From JBDHTS01 sp044220535 (GTDB lineage: Bacteria > Pseudomonadota > Alphaproteobacteria > Micavibrionales > Micavibrionaceae), in NCBI GenBank assembly GCA_044220535.1, contig JBGAQU010000006.1, positions 1-54,769 of the forward strand: DNA of 54,769 nucleotides. Direction: 5' to 3'. Shown piece after piece: positions 43,031 to 50,722 of the stretch. The notes under the pieces were generated by a model. It worked only from the letters and a program-made list of their open reading frames with translations, was not told where the DNA came from and made no database searches. The translations under genes and the position numbers were made by a program. The first letter of the stretch is position 1. The number at the start of each line of letters is the position of its first letter.

Positions 43031-43612
43031 ATGGGTGTAAACGTGGCAGCAGCTTCATCCTCCAAAACAGGAATCGTCCCCACCCGCTATGCCGCGGTTT
43101 TGCTGGATATGGCAGCCGATGCCGGCCTGGTCGAAAAGGTCGAGGGAGACATTCGCGATCTGGGCGCGATGATCCGCAGTGCGCCGGACCTTCAGGCCAC
43201 GCTTTCAAATCCCCTGGCCGGGCGCGAGCGCCTGACGGCTGTTATTGCGGACATTGCAAAACAGGCCAAGCTGCAACCTCTGACATCCAATTTCCTCGGC
43301 GTTCTGGCGGCGAATAACCGTCTGGGCATGCTTGAGAAAGTCCTGATTGCATTTCAGGATGAACTGGTACGCCGCCGCGGCGAAGTCAGCGCCAAAGTGC
43401 AGACGGCGTTCGCATTATCCCCTGAGCAGACCCAAGCGCTGAAAGAGCAGCTGGGCAAGGCCATGGGCTCGAACATCACGCTGGACGTGGAAGTGAATAA
43501 GGATCTGCTGGGCGGCATGGTCGTCACGGTCGGATCGAAACAGATCGACAGCTCGGTCAAGCGCCAGCTGGAACTGCTGAAACGCGCCATGGCGCAGGGC
43601 AAAGCCGCTTAA
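43031..43612 (+). CDS. atpH: F1Fo ATP synthase subunit delta
   Basis: Delta is the stator subunit joining F1 to the peripheral stalk. The 193-residue product from the ATG at 43031 matches the family: VPTRYAAVLLDMAADAGLVE, RSAPDLQATLSNPL, NFLGVLAANNRLGML, and the C-terminal VEVNKDLLGGMVVTVGSKQIDSSVKRQL. An in-frame ATG at 42971 would add about 20 unrelated residues. First gene of the F1 operon; atpA starts 27 bp later with GGAAAGA upstream. Confidence 0.95.
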   Translation: MGVNVAAASSSKTGIVPTRYAAVLLDMAADAGLVEKVEGDIRDLGAMIRSAPDLQATLSNPLAGRERLTAVIADIAKQAKLQPLTSNFLGVLAANNRLGMLEKVLIAFQDELVRRRGEVSAKVQTAFALSPEQTQALKEQLGKAMGSNITLDVEVNKDLLGGMVVTVGSKQIDSSVKRQLELLKRAMAQGKAA

Positions 43613-43639
43613 AAAATTTAAAACTGAAAAGGAAAGACA

Positions 43640-45190
43640 ATGGAAATCAGAGCCGCGGAAATTTCAGAAATCCTGAAAAAGCAGATCGCCGAATTCGGCG
43701 CTCAGGCTGACGTTGCCGAAATCGGGCAGGTGCTGTCGGTTGGCGACGGCGTTGCGCGTATCTACGGCCTTGACCAGGTCCGCGCGGGCGAGATGGTGGA
43801 ATTTCCGGGCGGCATCAAGGGGATGGCGCTGAATCTTGAGACGGACAATGTCGGCGTGGTTATCTTCGGCGACGACCGCGACATCAAGGAAGGCGACATC
43901 GTTAAGAGAACCGGCGAAATCGTCCAGGTGCCGGTCGGCAAGGGCCTGCTGGGCCGCGTGGTCGACGCGCTGGGCAACCCGATCGACGGCAAAGGCCCGA
44001 TCCAGTCCAAAGAATTCCGCCGCGTGGAAGTGAAAGCCCCCGGCATTATTCCGCGTAAATCGGTGCATGAGCCGATGCAGACAGGCATCAAGGCGCTGGA
44101 CGCGCTGGTGCCTGTGGGCCGCGGCCAGCGGGAGCTGATCATCGGCGACCGCCAGACGGGTAAGACCGCCGTTGCGATCGACACGATCATCAACCAGAAG
44201 AACTTCAACGGCTCCAAAAACGAAAAAGAGCATCTGTATTGCATCTATGTCGCTATCGGCCAGAAGCGTTCGACCGTGGCGCAGCTGGTGCGCGAACTGG
44301 AAGAGCAGGGCGCGATGGAATATTCCGTCGTCGTCGCCGCCACCGCGTCCGACGCCGCGCCGATGCAGTTCCTGGCGCCCTATACGGGCTGCGCCATCGG
44401 TGAATGGTTCCGTGATAACGGCCTGCACGCGCTGGCCATCTATGACGATTTGTCGAAACAGGCCGTGGCCTACCGCCAGATGTCCCTGCTGCTGCGCCGT
44501 CCGCCGGGTCGCGAAGCCTATCCGGGCGACGTGTTCTACATCCACTCCCGCCTGCTGGAACGCGCGGCAAAGATGAATGACGAGCAGGGCGCGGGGTCAC
44601 TGACCGCACTGCCGATCATCGAAACCCAGGCGGGTGACGTGTCCGCCTATATCCCGACCAACGTGATCTCGATCACCGATGGCCAGATATTCCTGGAAAC
44701 CGGTTTGTTCTTCAAGGGGATACGCCCCGCTATTAACGTGGGCCTTTCGGTTTCCCGCGTGGGCTCGGCCGCGCAGATCAAGGCGATGAAACAGGTCGCG
44801 GGCAAGATCAAGCTGGAACTCGCTCAGTACCGGGAGATGGAAGCCTTCGCTCAGTTCGCATCGGATCTTGATGCTTCGACCCAGCGCCTGCTGGCCCGCG
44901 GCGCGCGCTTGACCCGTCTGCTGACCCAGCCGCAGTACTCGCCGCTGGCGGTGGAGGAGCAGGTCATCGTGATCTACGCCGGTACCCGTGGTTTCCTCGA
45001 CAACGTGCCGGTGGATCAAGTCTCGGTTTACGAAACCCGCCTGCTGGAAGAACTGCGTTCCAGTGGCAAGGACATTCTCGCCACGTTACGTGACAAGAAG
45101 GCGCTGGACGATGCGCTGGAAGCAAAGATCAACGCATTTTTAGATCAGTTCGGCAAAGGCTTCGGCGGGACTGTTAAGAAGGCGGCTTAA
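43640..45190 (+). CDS. atpA: F1Fo ATP synthase subunit alpha
   Basis: Alpha forms the F1 hexamer with beta and holds non-catalytic nucleotide sites. The 516-residue product shows Walker A GDRQTGKT, the GQKRSTVAQLV segment, the alpha signature PAINVGLSVSRVGSAAQ, and the arginine-finger region. Six residues longer than most homologues. It is followed at 3 bp by a GTG-started small gene (45194) instead of atpG, the first of several unusual inserts in this operon. Confidence 0.98.
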   Translation: MEIRAAEISEILKKQIAEFGAQADVAEIGQVLSVGDGVARIYGLDQVRAGEMVEFPGGIKGMALNLETDNVGVVIFGDDRDIKEGDIVKRTGEIVQVPVGKGLLGRVVDALGNPIDGKGPIQSKEFRRVEVKAPGIIPRKSVHEPMQTGIKALDALVPVGRGQRELIIGDRQTGKTAVAIDTIINQKNFNGSKNEKEHLYCIYVAIGQKRSTVAQLVRELEEQGAMEYSVVVAATASDAAPMQFLAPYTGCAIGEWFRDNGLHALAIYDDLSKQAVAYRQMSLLLRRPPGREAYPGDVFYIHSRLLERAAKMNDEQGAGSLTALPIIETQAGDVSAYIPTNVISITDGQIFLETGLFFKGIRPAINVGLSVSRVGSAAQIKAMKQVAGKIKLELAQYREMEAFAQFASDLDASTQRLLARGARLTRLLTQPQYSPLAVEEQVIVIYAGTRGFLDNVPVDQVSVYETRLLEELRSSGKDILATLRDKKALDDALEAKINAFLDQFGKGFGGTVKKAA

Positions 45191-45193
45191 GAC

Positions 45194-45520
45194 GTGAATG
45201 AAGATTCAGGGCAAGTCATATCGGACTATGTCTCCTTAACCATCGATCCGGCCATTGCCTGGCCGGTTCTGGCAAAGAGAACCGATCAGCTGCCATCATT
45301 CTTCAAGCTGGCTTTAAGGGCGGTTGATGGAACACTTTATAGTTATGTTCCATCGGCCTACGACATTATGAACGGCCAAAATCAGCCTGTAGGCATGGCA
45401 TTGGCTTTTCTGTCCGCGTCAACGGAGCAGCGTATGCAACGTCGGGATTATCTTGAAAATGTTTTCAAGGCGCACCCGCAAGTGGTCACGAATTTTGAAT
45501 TTGGGGCTTTAAGACCATAA
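45194..45520 (+). CDS. Small hypothetical protein inserted after atpA
   Basis: Unrecognised 108-residue soluble protein. The GTG start lies 3 bases after the atpA stop, so it is probably coupled to it. It contains YVSLTIDPAIAWPVLAKRT, LPSFFKLALRAVDG and a C-terminal DYLENVFKAHPQVVTNFEF. The gene at 45859-46194 has the same order of features (a hydrophobic strand with LTP, then HFFQFIEYKHG, then a helix ending in YLIQNFEC), suggesting that they are distant paralogues. More AT-rich than atpA. Confidence 0.65.
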   Translation: MNEDSGQVISDYVSLTIDPAIAWPVLAKRTDQLPSFFKLALRAVDGTLYSYVPSAYDIMNGQNQPVGMALAFLSASTEQRMQRRDYLENVFKAHPQVVTNFEFGALRP

Positions 45521-45522
45521 TA

Positions 45523-45573
45523 TTGACAGTACAAAATCTTTAATGTTATGAAAAAATAATTCGAACATTAAAG
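45523..45573 (+). promoter_or_regulatory. Putative internal promoter with inverted-repeat operator
   Basis: A consensus -35 TTGACA (45523-45528) is followed after 18 bp by TATGAA (45547-45552). Overlapping it is a perfect 10-bp inverted repeat, CTTTAATGTT (45538-45547) and AACATTAAAG (45564-45573), 16-bp spacer. The start of the next small gene is 12 bases downstream, with GAGAGG as ribosome site. Confidence 0.4.
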
Positions 45574-45585
45574 AGAGGAAACAAT

Positions 45586-45795
45586 ATGCTGACCAAAGTA
45601 CAACTGGCATTTGCTGAAGGTGTCGAACCTGATCTGAGCGTAATTGCTGAAACGTCCGGCGTTACGATTATATCGGCGCTTGATTCCGCTATTAACGATT
45701 TTAATAACCCTGCTATATCCGGTATGTGTTTGCGCGGGCGCGATGCGGTTCAGGTAAGTGAATATGCAGAGCAAAAAATTCGTGAGCAGATTTAA
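45586..45795 (+). CDS. Small hypothetical protein in the atp operon
   Basis: Unrecognised 69-residue soluble protein starting at ATG 45586 with an AGAGAGGAAACAAT ribosome region. Sequence MLTKVQLAFAEGVEPDLS... ending SEYAEQKIREQI is helical in the second half. One cysteine (SGMCLRG). Its TAA stop (45793-45795) is in the same frame as the next gene, with no other stop between them. It is preceded by the only credible internal promoter in the operon (45523-45573). Confidence 0.6.
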   Translation: MLTKVQLAFAEGVEPDLSVIAETSGVTIISALDSAINDFNNPAISGMCLRGRDAVQVSEYAEQKIREQI

Positions 45796-45858
45796 CGATT
45801 TAAGAGAAACAAGACCCAGGCTGTAAAACCAAAAAAGGAAGTTCAGTTTGAGCTGATT

Positions 45859-46194
45859 TTGCGGCTGACTCCGCAATTCTCCCTGGAACTATACAGTAAT
45901 CCGTTGCATGGTGTGGGTCATTTTTTTCAGTTTATTGAATACAAACATGGGCTCGCGCTTCAGCGTATTCATGCCAGGAGAGCGGATAATGTGATTAAAC
46001 TTGGACCATCTTACAAGATTGTCTCGGGTGGAAAGACGGTTTTCGCAGATACGTCGGCGATGCGCGCCATCAAGGCCGATCTTCAAGACATGGCAGAAAA
46101 ATTTCCGTACCTGATTCAGAATTTTGAGTGTGTTGAATATTCGGATAAGAAGCCTGTTCAACAAGCGCCCCATCCCTTACCCCTGACCGCTTAA
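45859..46194 (+). CDS. Small hypothetical protein in the atp operon, start unclear
   Basis: Unrecognised. The frame gives about 111 residues from TTG 45859, but protein-like sequence (KKEVQFELILRLTPQF) begins at about 45832 upstream, without an ATG or GTG. A possible true start is ATG 45765 in another frame (MQSKKFVSRFNDLRETRPR), which would require a shift near the A-rich stretch 45825-45837. The domain pattern resembles the product of 45194-45520. Its stop lies 14 bp before atpG, so it is presumably co-transcribed with it. Confidence 0.5.
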   Translation: MRLTPQFSLELYSNPLHGVGHFFQFIEYKHGLALQRIHARRADNVIKLGPSYKIVSGGKTVFADTSAMRAIKADLQDMAEKFPYLIQNFECVEYSDKKPVQQAPHPLPLTA

Positions 46195-46208
46195 ATGGAA
46201 ATCAAACC

Positions 46209-47105
46209 ATGCCAAGCTTAAAAGAATACCGTAACCGCATCACCTCCGTGAAATCCACGCGGAAAATCACGTCGGCCATGAAAATGGTGGCAGCGTCGAA
46301 GCTGAAGCGCGCACAGGAGCAGGCGGAGGCCAGCCAGCCTTACGCAACCGCCATGGCGGGCATGATGGCGCGCGTGGCCGAAGGTGTAGTGGTTGGGCCG
46401 TCCAGCCCAAAACTGCTCATCGGCACGGGCAGGGATCAGATTCATCTGCTGGTGGTTGTGACGTCCGACCGCGGCCTTGCGGGCGGTTTTAACGCCTATG
46501 TCATCCGCGCGCGCGGTGAAATCAAACGCCTGCAGGCCGAAGGCAAGACCGTCAAAATCATCTGCGTCGGCCGGAAAGGCCGCGACGCGCTGCGCCGTGA
46601 GTTCAAGGACGCCATCGTGGAAAGCTTCATGGGTCTTGGCGGCAAGGCAAAACTCAGCTTCGCCGAAGCGGATCAGGTTTCCCGTCTGGTGCTCGACATG
46701 TTCGAGGCGGGAGAATTCGACGTCTGCACGCTTATTTACAATGAATTCAAATCCGTTCTGGTGCAGAAGCCGGAAGCGCAGCAGCTGATCCCGTTCAGCC
46801 TGCCGGAAAAATCCTCTAACGATAACGCGAAGGCCGAAACCGGAACAAAAATCCCTTACAATTTCGAACCGGAAGAAGATGCTATCCTCGGCGCGCTGCT
46901 GCCCCGCAATATCGGCATCCAGATTTTCCGCGCCATGCTGGACTCCGCGGCGGGCGAACAGGCAGCCCGGATGACGGCTATGGACAACGCGACGCGCAAC
47001 GCAGGTGACCTGATCAAGCGCCTGACCATCCAGTACAACCGCGCCCGCCAGGCCGCGATCACGAAAGAACTCATCGAAATTATTTCAGGAGCGGAGGCGG
47101 TTTAA
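46209..47105 (+). CDS. atpG: F1Fo ATP synthase subunit gamma
   Basis: Gamma is the rotating central shaft of F1. The 298-residue product has the N-terminal helix LKEYRNRITSVKSTRKITSAMKMVAASKL, the conserved VTSDRGLAGGFNA, and the C-terminal helix ARMTAMDNATRNAGDLIKRLTIQYNRARQAAITKELIEI. Standard length. The stop codon overlaps the start of the next small gene by one base (TAATG). Confidence 0.98.
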   Translation: MPSLKEYRNRITSVKSTRKITSAMKMVAASKLKRAQEQAEASQPYATAMAGMMARVAEGVVVGPSSPKLLIGTGRDQIHLLVVVTSDRGLAGGFNAYVIRARGEIKRLQAEGKTVKIICVGRKGRDALRREFKDAIVESFMGLGGKAKLSFAEADQVSRLVLDMFEAGEFDVCTLIYNEFKSVLVQKPEAQQLIPFSLPEKSSNDNAKAETGTKIPYNFEPEEDAILGALLPRNIGIQIFRAMLDSAAGEQAARMTAMDNATRNAGDLIKRLTIQYNRARQAAITKELIEIISGAEAV

Positions 47106-47347
47106 TGTCGGCTAGAGTATACGGTCTGTTTCCGGTTAATAAAAACGAATTGGAAATATTCGATGCGGCCAAAACTAAAATAGAAGCTGCATGGGCTGCA
47201 CAAAAACCGACGTCGGCCGATCAGGCCAATGAACTGGTGTTCAGTTTTGAGAATATGGAGATTTTGGCTGAAGATGGAATTATAGAACCAGAAGAAGTTG
47301 AGAAGCGCGCCTTTTGGCTTCTTGACGCTGGATTCAGATTGGCATGA
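47105..47347 (+). CDS. Small acidic hypothetical protein after atpG
   Basis: Unrecognised 80-residue soluble protein, strongly acidic, helical (IFDAAKTKIEAAWAAQKPTSAD, IIEPEEVEKRAFWLLDAGFRLA). The ATG at 47105 shares a base with the atpG stop, so translation should be coupled. It is another of the non-ATPase genes in this operon. No relation to its neighbours is visible. Confidence 0.65.
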   Translation: MSARVYGLFPVNKNELEIFDAAKTKIEAAWAAQKPTSADQANELVFSFENMEILAEDGIIEPEEVEKRAFWLLDAGFRLA

Positions 47348-47371
47348 TTTGAAAGCATAAGGAGATTCATA

Positions 47372-47602
47372 GTGGAACGGGATACTCTGGTAACGGGTGG
47401 CGGCGCGGTGGTTCAATTCCGGGCCGCGCAGGAACGGATTGCTGAAGATTTCCGTTCGGGCAGAGGTATAAAAACACAAGATGTGGCTGATCTTCAAGCT
47501 GGCTTGGCAGGCGCGAAGCTTGCGGTGTTATTTGGCGGTGAAGACCAGCATACAGTAGATTGTATGGAAAATTGGATTTCTCAATTACAAATGGGCTTTT
47601 GA
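47372..47602 (+). CDS. Small hypothetical protein before atpD
   Basis: Unrecognised 76-residue protein starting with GTG at 47372; AAGGAG lies 8 bases upstream, a strong ribosome site. The middle is helical (AAQERIAEDFRSGRGIKTQDVADLQ). One cysteine near the end. It lies 132 bp before atpD, and the gap (47603-47734) carries a short 6-bp hairpin (47691-47712) but no further gene that I can support. Confidence 0.6.
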   Translation: MERDTLVTGGGAVVQFRAAQERIAEDFRSGRGIKTQDVADLQAGLAGAKLAVLFGGEDQHTVDCMENWISQLQMGF

Positions 47603-47734
47603 AAGTAACTAAATCTCGGACAAAGCCAGTTTAGCAACCATCCTAAAAACGCTCTTTTCCGCAACCTTTGCCTTGCTTTCCGCCACTGTTTTCGGTACAT
47701 AAAAGCACCGAATTCACATGTGAGGAAAACCGAA

Positions 47735-49177
47735 ATGGCTAAGGCAGCATCGAAGGCGAAATCAGGCGCAACCGGCACAATCTCCCAGATCCTGGGCGCC
47801 GTTGTGGACGTGCAGTTTGAAGACGGCGCGGTCCCGGCCATTCTGAACGCCCTGCATGCCGAAAACGAAGGCAAGACCGTCGTTCTGGAAGTGGCGCAGC
47901 ACCTTGGTGAAAACACCGTGCGCTGCATCGCCATGGACACGACCGACGGCATGACCCGCGGCACACCAGTTTCGGATACCGGTGCCCCGATTTCAGTTCC
48001 GGTTGGTACGCGCACGTTAGGCCGCATTCTGGACGTAATAGGTAATCCGATCGATGAGCGCGGCGCTGTCGAAGCGGAAGAAAACTGGGCGATTCACCGC
48101 GCAGCCCCAGCCTTCGTCGATCAGTCCTCGGAAAAAGAACAGCTGGTCACCGGCATTAAGGTTGTCGACCTTCTCTGCCCTTACCTGAAAGGCGGCAAGA
48201 TCGGCCTGTTCGGCGGCGCGGGCGTCGGCAAGACCGTGACCATTCAGGAACTGATCAACAACATCGCGAAAGCGCACGGCGGCGTGTCCGTGTTCGCGGG
48301 CGTGGGCGAACGGACCCGCGAAGGGAACGACCTTTATCACGAGATGATCGACTCCGGCGTTATCAACCTGGAAGGCGAATCCAAGGTGGCGCTGGTGTTC
48401 GGCCAGATGAACGAGCCGCCCGGCGCGCGCGCGCGCGTGGCGCTGACCGGCCTGACCATGGCGGAATATTTCCGCGACGTCGAAGGCCAGGACGTTCTGT
48501 TCTTCATGGACAACGTGTTCCGCTTTACGCAGGCCGGCGCCGAAGTGTCTGCTACGCTGGGCCGTATTCCTTCCGCCGTGGGTTACCAGCCGACGCTGGC
48601 GACCGACATGGGCGCGCTGCAGGAACGCATCACCTCCACCAACAAAGGTTCGATCACCTCGGTCCAGGCCGTTTATGTTCCGGCTGACGACTTGACCGAC
48701 CCGGCCCCGGCCACGACCTTCGCCCACCTGGACGCGACCACCGTTCTGTCGCGCCAGATTTCGGAACTGGGCATTTACCCGGCCGTGGATCCGCTCGATT
48801 CCACCTCCCGTATTCTCGACCCGCGCGTTGTGGGTGAAGAACATTACAAATGCGCGGCCGACGTCCAGAAAACCCTGCAGACCTATAAATCCCTGCAGGA
48901 TATCATCGCCATTCTCGGCATGGACGAACTGTCGGAAGAAGACAAGCTGGTCGTGGCCCGCGCCCGTAAGATCCAGCGCTTCCTGTCCCAGCCGTTCCAC
49001 GTCGCCGAAGTCTTCACCGGCTCACCGGGTAAATTCGTCGAACTGGCCGACACCATCAAGGGCTTCCGCGCCATCGTCGACGGCAAATACGACCACCTGC
49101 CGGAAGCGGCCTTCTACATGGTGGGAACGATCGAGGAAGCGGAAGCCAAGGCACGGAAACTGGCTGAGGCGGCTTAA
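47735..49177 (+). CDS. atpD: F1Fo ATP synthase subunit beta
   Basis: Beta carries the catalytic nucleotide sites of F1. The product (480 residues from ATG 47735) shows Walker A GGAGVGKT, the catalytic Glu in AGVGERTREGNDL, the DELSEED-type loop as DELSEEDKL, and ATDMGALQERITSTNKGSITS. GAGGAAAACCG lies upstream of the ATG. A GTG at 47720 in frame is less likely. Two genes for secreted cysteine-rich proteins separate it from atpC. Confidence 0.98.
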   Translation: MAKAASKAKSGATGTISQILGAVVDVQFEDGAVPAILNALHAENEGKTVVLEVAQHLGENTVRCIAMDTTDGMTRGTPVSDTGAPISVPVGTRTLGRILDVIGNPIDERGAVEAEENWAIHRAAPAFVDQSSEKEQLVTGIKVVDLLCPYLKGGKIGLFGGAGVGKTVTIQELINNIAKAHGGVSVFAGVGERTREGNDLYHEMIDSGVINLEGESKVALVFGQMNEPPGARARVALTGLTMAEYFRDVEGQDVLFFMDNVFRFTQAGAEVSATLGRIPSAVGYQPTLATDMGALQERITSTNKGSITSVQAVYVPADDLTDPAPATTFAHLDATTVLSRQISELGIYPAVDPLDSTSRILDPRVVGEEHYKCAADVQKTLQTYKSLQDIIAILGMDELSEEDKLVVARARKIQRFLSQPFHVAEVFTGSPGKFVELADTIKGFRAIVDGKYDHLPEAAFYMVGTIEEAEAKARKLAEAA

Positions 49178-49205
49178 GTTTAACCAGTTGAAGGGAGAGA
49201 GCGTT

Positions 49206-49532
49206 ATGAAACGTTTTGCTTTGCTGGCGATCTCTTTCCTTGTTCTGATATATGCGCCTGTCTCCACGAAAGCTGAAACCGCTCCTGCCGATATTTATGC
49301 CTGCACGAAAGACAGCGACTGTGTTGTGAAGGACGTGCATAATTGCTGCGGCTACTACCCGGCCTGCGTGAATACCAGCGCCGTGATAGACGTCGAAGCC
49401 GTTAATCGCGAATGCGCAAAACAGAATGTCGCAGGTGTGTGCGGGTTCCCGGAGATTTCCGGCTGTACCTGCCAGAACGGATTATGTGTTAATATTGAAT
49501 CCGGTTCTTCATCGGAAAGTGTTCCGCAATGA
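49206..49532 (+). CDS. Secreted cysteine-rich protein, first of an overlapping pair
   Basis: Unrecognised 108-residue protein from ATG 49206, with a GGGAGAGAG ribosome site. It has a clear signal peptide (KRFALLAISFLVLIYAPVSTKA) and a mature part of about 85 residues with ten cysteines, arranged as ACTKDSDC, NCCGYYPAC, AEC-like REC, GVCG, GCTCQNGLC. The pattern resembles disulfide-rich periplasmic or surface domains with CTKDSDCV-type starts. Its stop and the start of the next gene overlap as ATGA, so they are coupled. Confidence 0.75.
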   Translation: MKRFALLAISFLVLIYAPVSTKAETAPADIYACTKDSDCVVKDVHNCCGYYPACVNTSAVIDVEAVNRECAKQNVAGVCGFPEISGCTCQNGLCVNIESGSSSESVPQ

Positions 49533-49855
49533 TAGGCATGCTAGGTAGAGTAATTGCGGTCTGTGCCATATCTCTATTTATTTCTGCACAGGCGATGGCA
49601 GATAATAAAATCCTGGTGCCGACAAGTGAGGTTGTGCGAAAGACTTTTGGCGAGCGGTGCAAAGTCGTCAAGCAGTGCGGCGATCTGAGCTATATCGATT
49701 GTGACAGCATGGTGGATGGCCCAGCCTATTACGTGCGGACGGCTACACTTGATGTGGTTATGAACTGCGGGGGATATTGCATGGCGCCTAAAGAAGACAT
49801 GAAAGACAAAAACTGTTCCCAATGCCCGCCTGAACAATGGACATGTAAAGATTAA
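49529..49855 (+). CDS. Secreted cysteine-rich protein, second of an overlapping pair
   Basis: Unrecognised 108-residue protein with a signal peptide (IGMLGRVIAVCAISLFISAQAMA, cleavage near ADNK) and nine cysteines in the mature part (ERCKV, KQC, IDC, NCGGYC, NCSQC, WTC). It is not obviously homologous to the preceding one, but of the same size and type. It ends 10 bp before the atpC start. Both are inside the F1 operon and would be produced with the ATP synthase, although they are exported. Confidence 0.72.
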   Translation: MIGMLGRVIAVCAISLFISAQAMADNKILVPTSEVVRKTFGERCKVVKQCGDLSYIDCDSMVDGPAYYVRTATLDVVMNCGGYCMAPKEDMKDKNCSQCPPEQWTCKD

Positions 49856-49865
49856 GGACTTGAAA

Positions 49866-50300
49866 ATGGCTGAGATCGCAACACAAAAAACCTTCAACTT
49901 CGAACTCGTTTCACCTGAGGCGCGGCTGATTTCAGAACCTGCCCGCATGGTGACCATTCCAGGCGAAGAGGGGGATTTCGGCGTGCTGGCGGGGCATATG
50001 CCGCTGATCGCGACGATCCGCCCCGGTGTTGTTGAAATCCTGGCCGCGAACGACTCCGCGCCGCGCCGCATTTTTATTGCGGGCGGCTTCGCTGACGTGA
50101 ATGCCGAAAGCTGCACGGTGCTGGCGGAGGAGGCGGTGAATGTCGCCGACCTGAACGCTGCCGAGATTGAGCAGATGGTGCGTAACCTTCAGGAAGATAT
50201 GGGTCTGGCGAAGGACGACATGGAACGCGCCCGCATCAGCCGCCGCCTGACCACCGCCCGCGCAAAGCTGCAGGCCGTTACCGGGCATGTCGTTGCATAA
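49866..50300 (+). CDS. atpC: F1Fo ATP synthase subunit epsilon
   Basis: Epsilon caps the central stalk and can inhibit ATP hydrolysis. From the ATG at 49866 (AAGGA 8 bases upstream) it has 144 residues: FNFELVSPEARLISEPARMVTIPGEEGDFGVLAGHMPLIATIRPG, then a C-terminal helical pair. A TTG at 49860 is in frame but less likely. Last gene of the operon; no clear terminator follows. Confidence 0.95.
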   Translation: MAEIATQKTFNFELVSPEARLISEPARMVTIPGEEGDFGVLAGHMPLIATIRPGVVEILAANDSAPRRIFIAGGFADVNAESCTVLAEEAVNVADLNAAEIEQMVRNLQEDMGLAKDDMERARISRRLTTARAKLQAVTGHVVA

Positions 50301-50342
50301 TTTGAATTAAATGCCGTCTTTAACATCTCGGTAACCGCGCGC

Positions 50343-50357
50343 TTAACCTGACCTTAA
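50343..50357 (+). promoter_or_regulatory. CtrA-type box
   Basis: TTAA-CCTGACC-TTAA, an exact match to the CtrA consensus TTAA-N7-TTAA. A TTTATACTG segment (50368-50376) lies about 10 bp downstream as possible -10, and the next gene starts 36 bp from the box. It fits the presence of cckA in this window. A single-site match; chance occurrence is not excluded. Confidence 0.55.
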
Positions 50358-50392
50358 GCCGTGTCGCTTTATACTGGCCTTAGAAAGCGAAC

Positions 50393-50722
50393 ATGGTCAT
50401 GAGTATAATAACGTGCGTAACTTTCCGCGCCGCGGACGATAAAATTCACAGCGATATCAGCCGTAACTGGAACAGGATCGAATCCGTGATCCCGGAAGAC
50501 CTGACCCATGGCGTGATTTTTGATCCAAAAGACGCCGCCGTGTATGTGATCGGCCTGCGCGGTGTTGTGGATATCGATACGGTCCACGGGCTGATCGCCG
50601 ACCTGCATATCATCCGCGACGAACGCGACAACCGCCAGTTGGTCTCCGATGCCGATTGCCGCCATATGCCCGCCCAGCATTTTGAATGCAACGGGTTTGC
50701 GAAGGTGGCAAAGTCAGGCTGA
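50393..50722 (+). CDS. Hypothetical protein downstream of a CtrA box
   Basis: Unrecognised 109-residue soluble protein. It contains SIITCVTFRAADDKIHSDISRNW, EDLTHGVIFDPKDAAVYVIGLRGVV and a C-terminal Cys/His-bearing region (DADCRHMPAQHFECNG). The ATG at 50393 or 50399 may start it; no strong ribosome site. Preceded by the CtrA-type box at 50343-50357, so cell-cycle or motility control is possible. It is convergent with pabC, overlapping its last 9 bases. Confidence 0.6.
   Translation: MVMSIITCVTFRAADDKIHSDISRNWNRIESVIPEDLTHGVIFDPKDAAVYVIGLRGVVDIDTVHGLIADLHIIRDERDNRQLVSDADCRHMPAQHFECNGFAKVAKSG

Noticed and set aside
48828..49205. N-terminal extension of the first cysteine-rich protein into atpD
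   Set aside because: The extra part is atpD read in another frame (Arg/Ser/Pro-rich). A ribosome site and signal peptide place the start at 49206.
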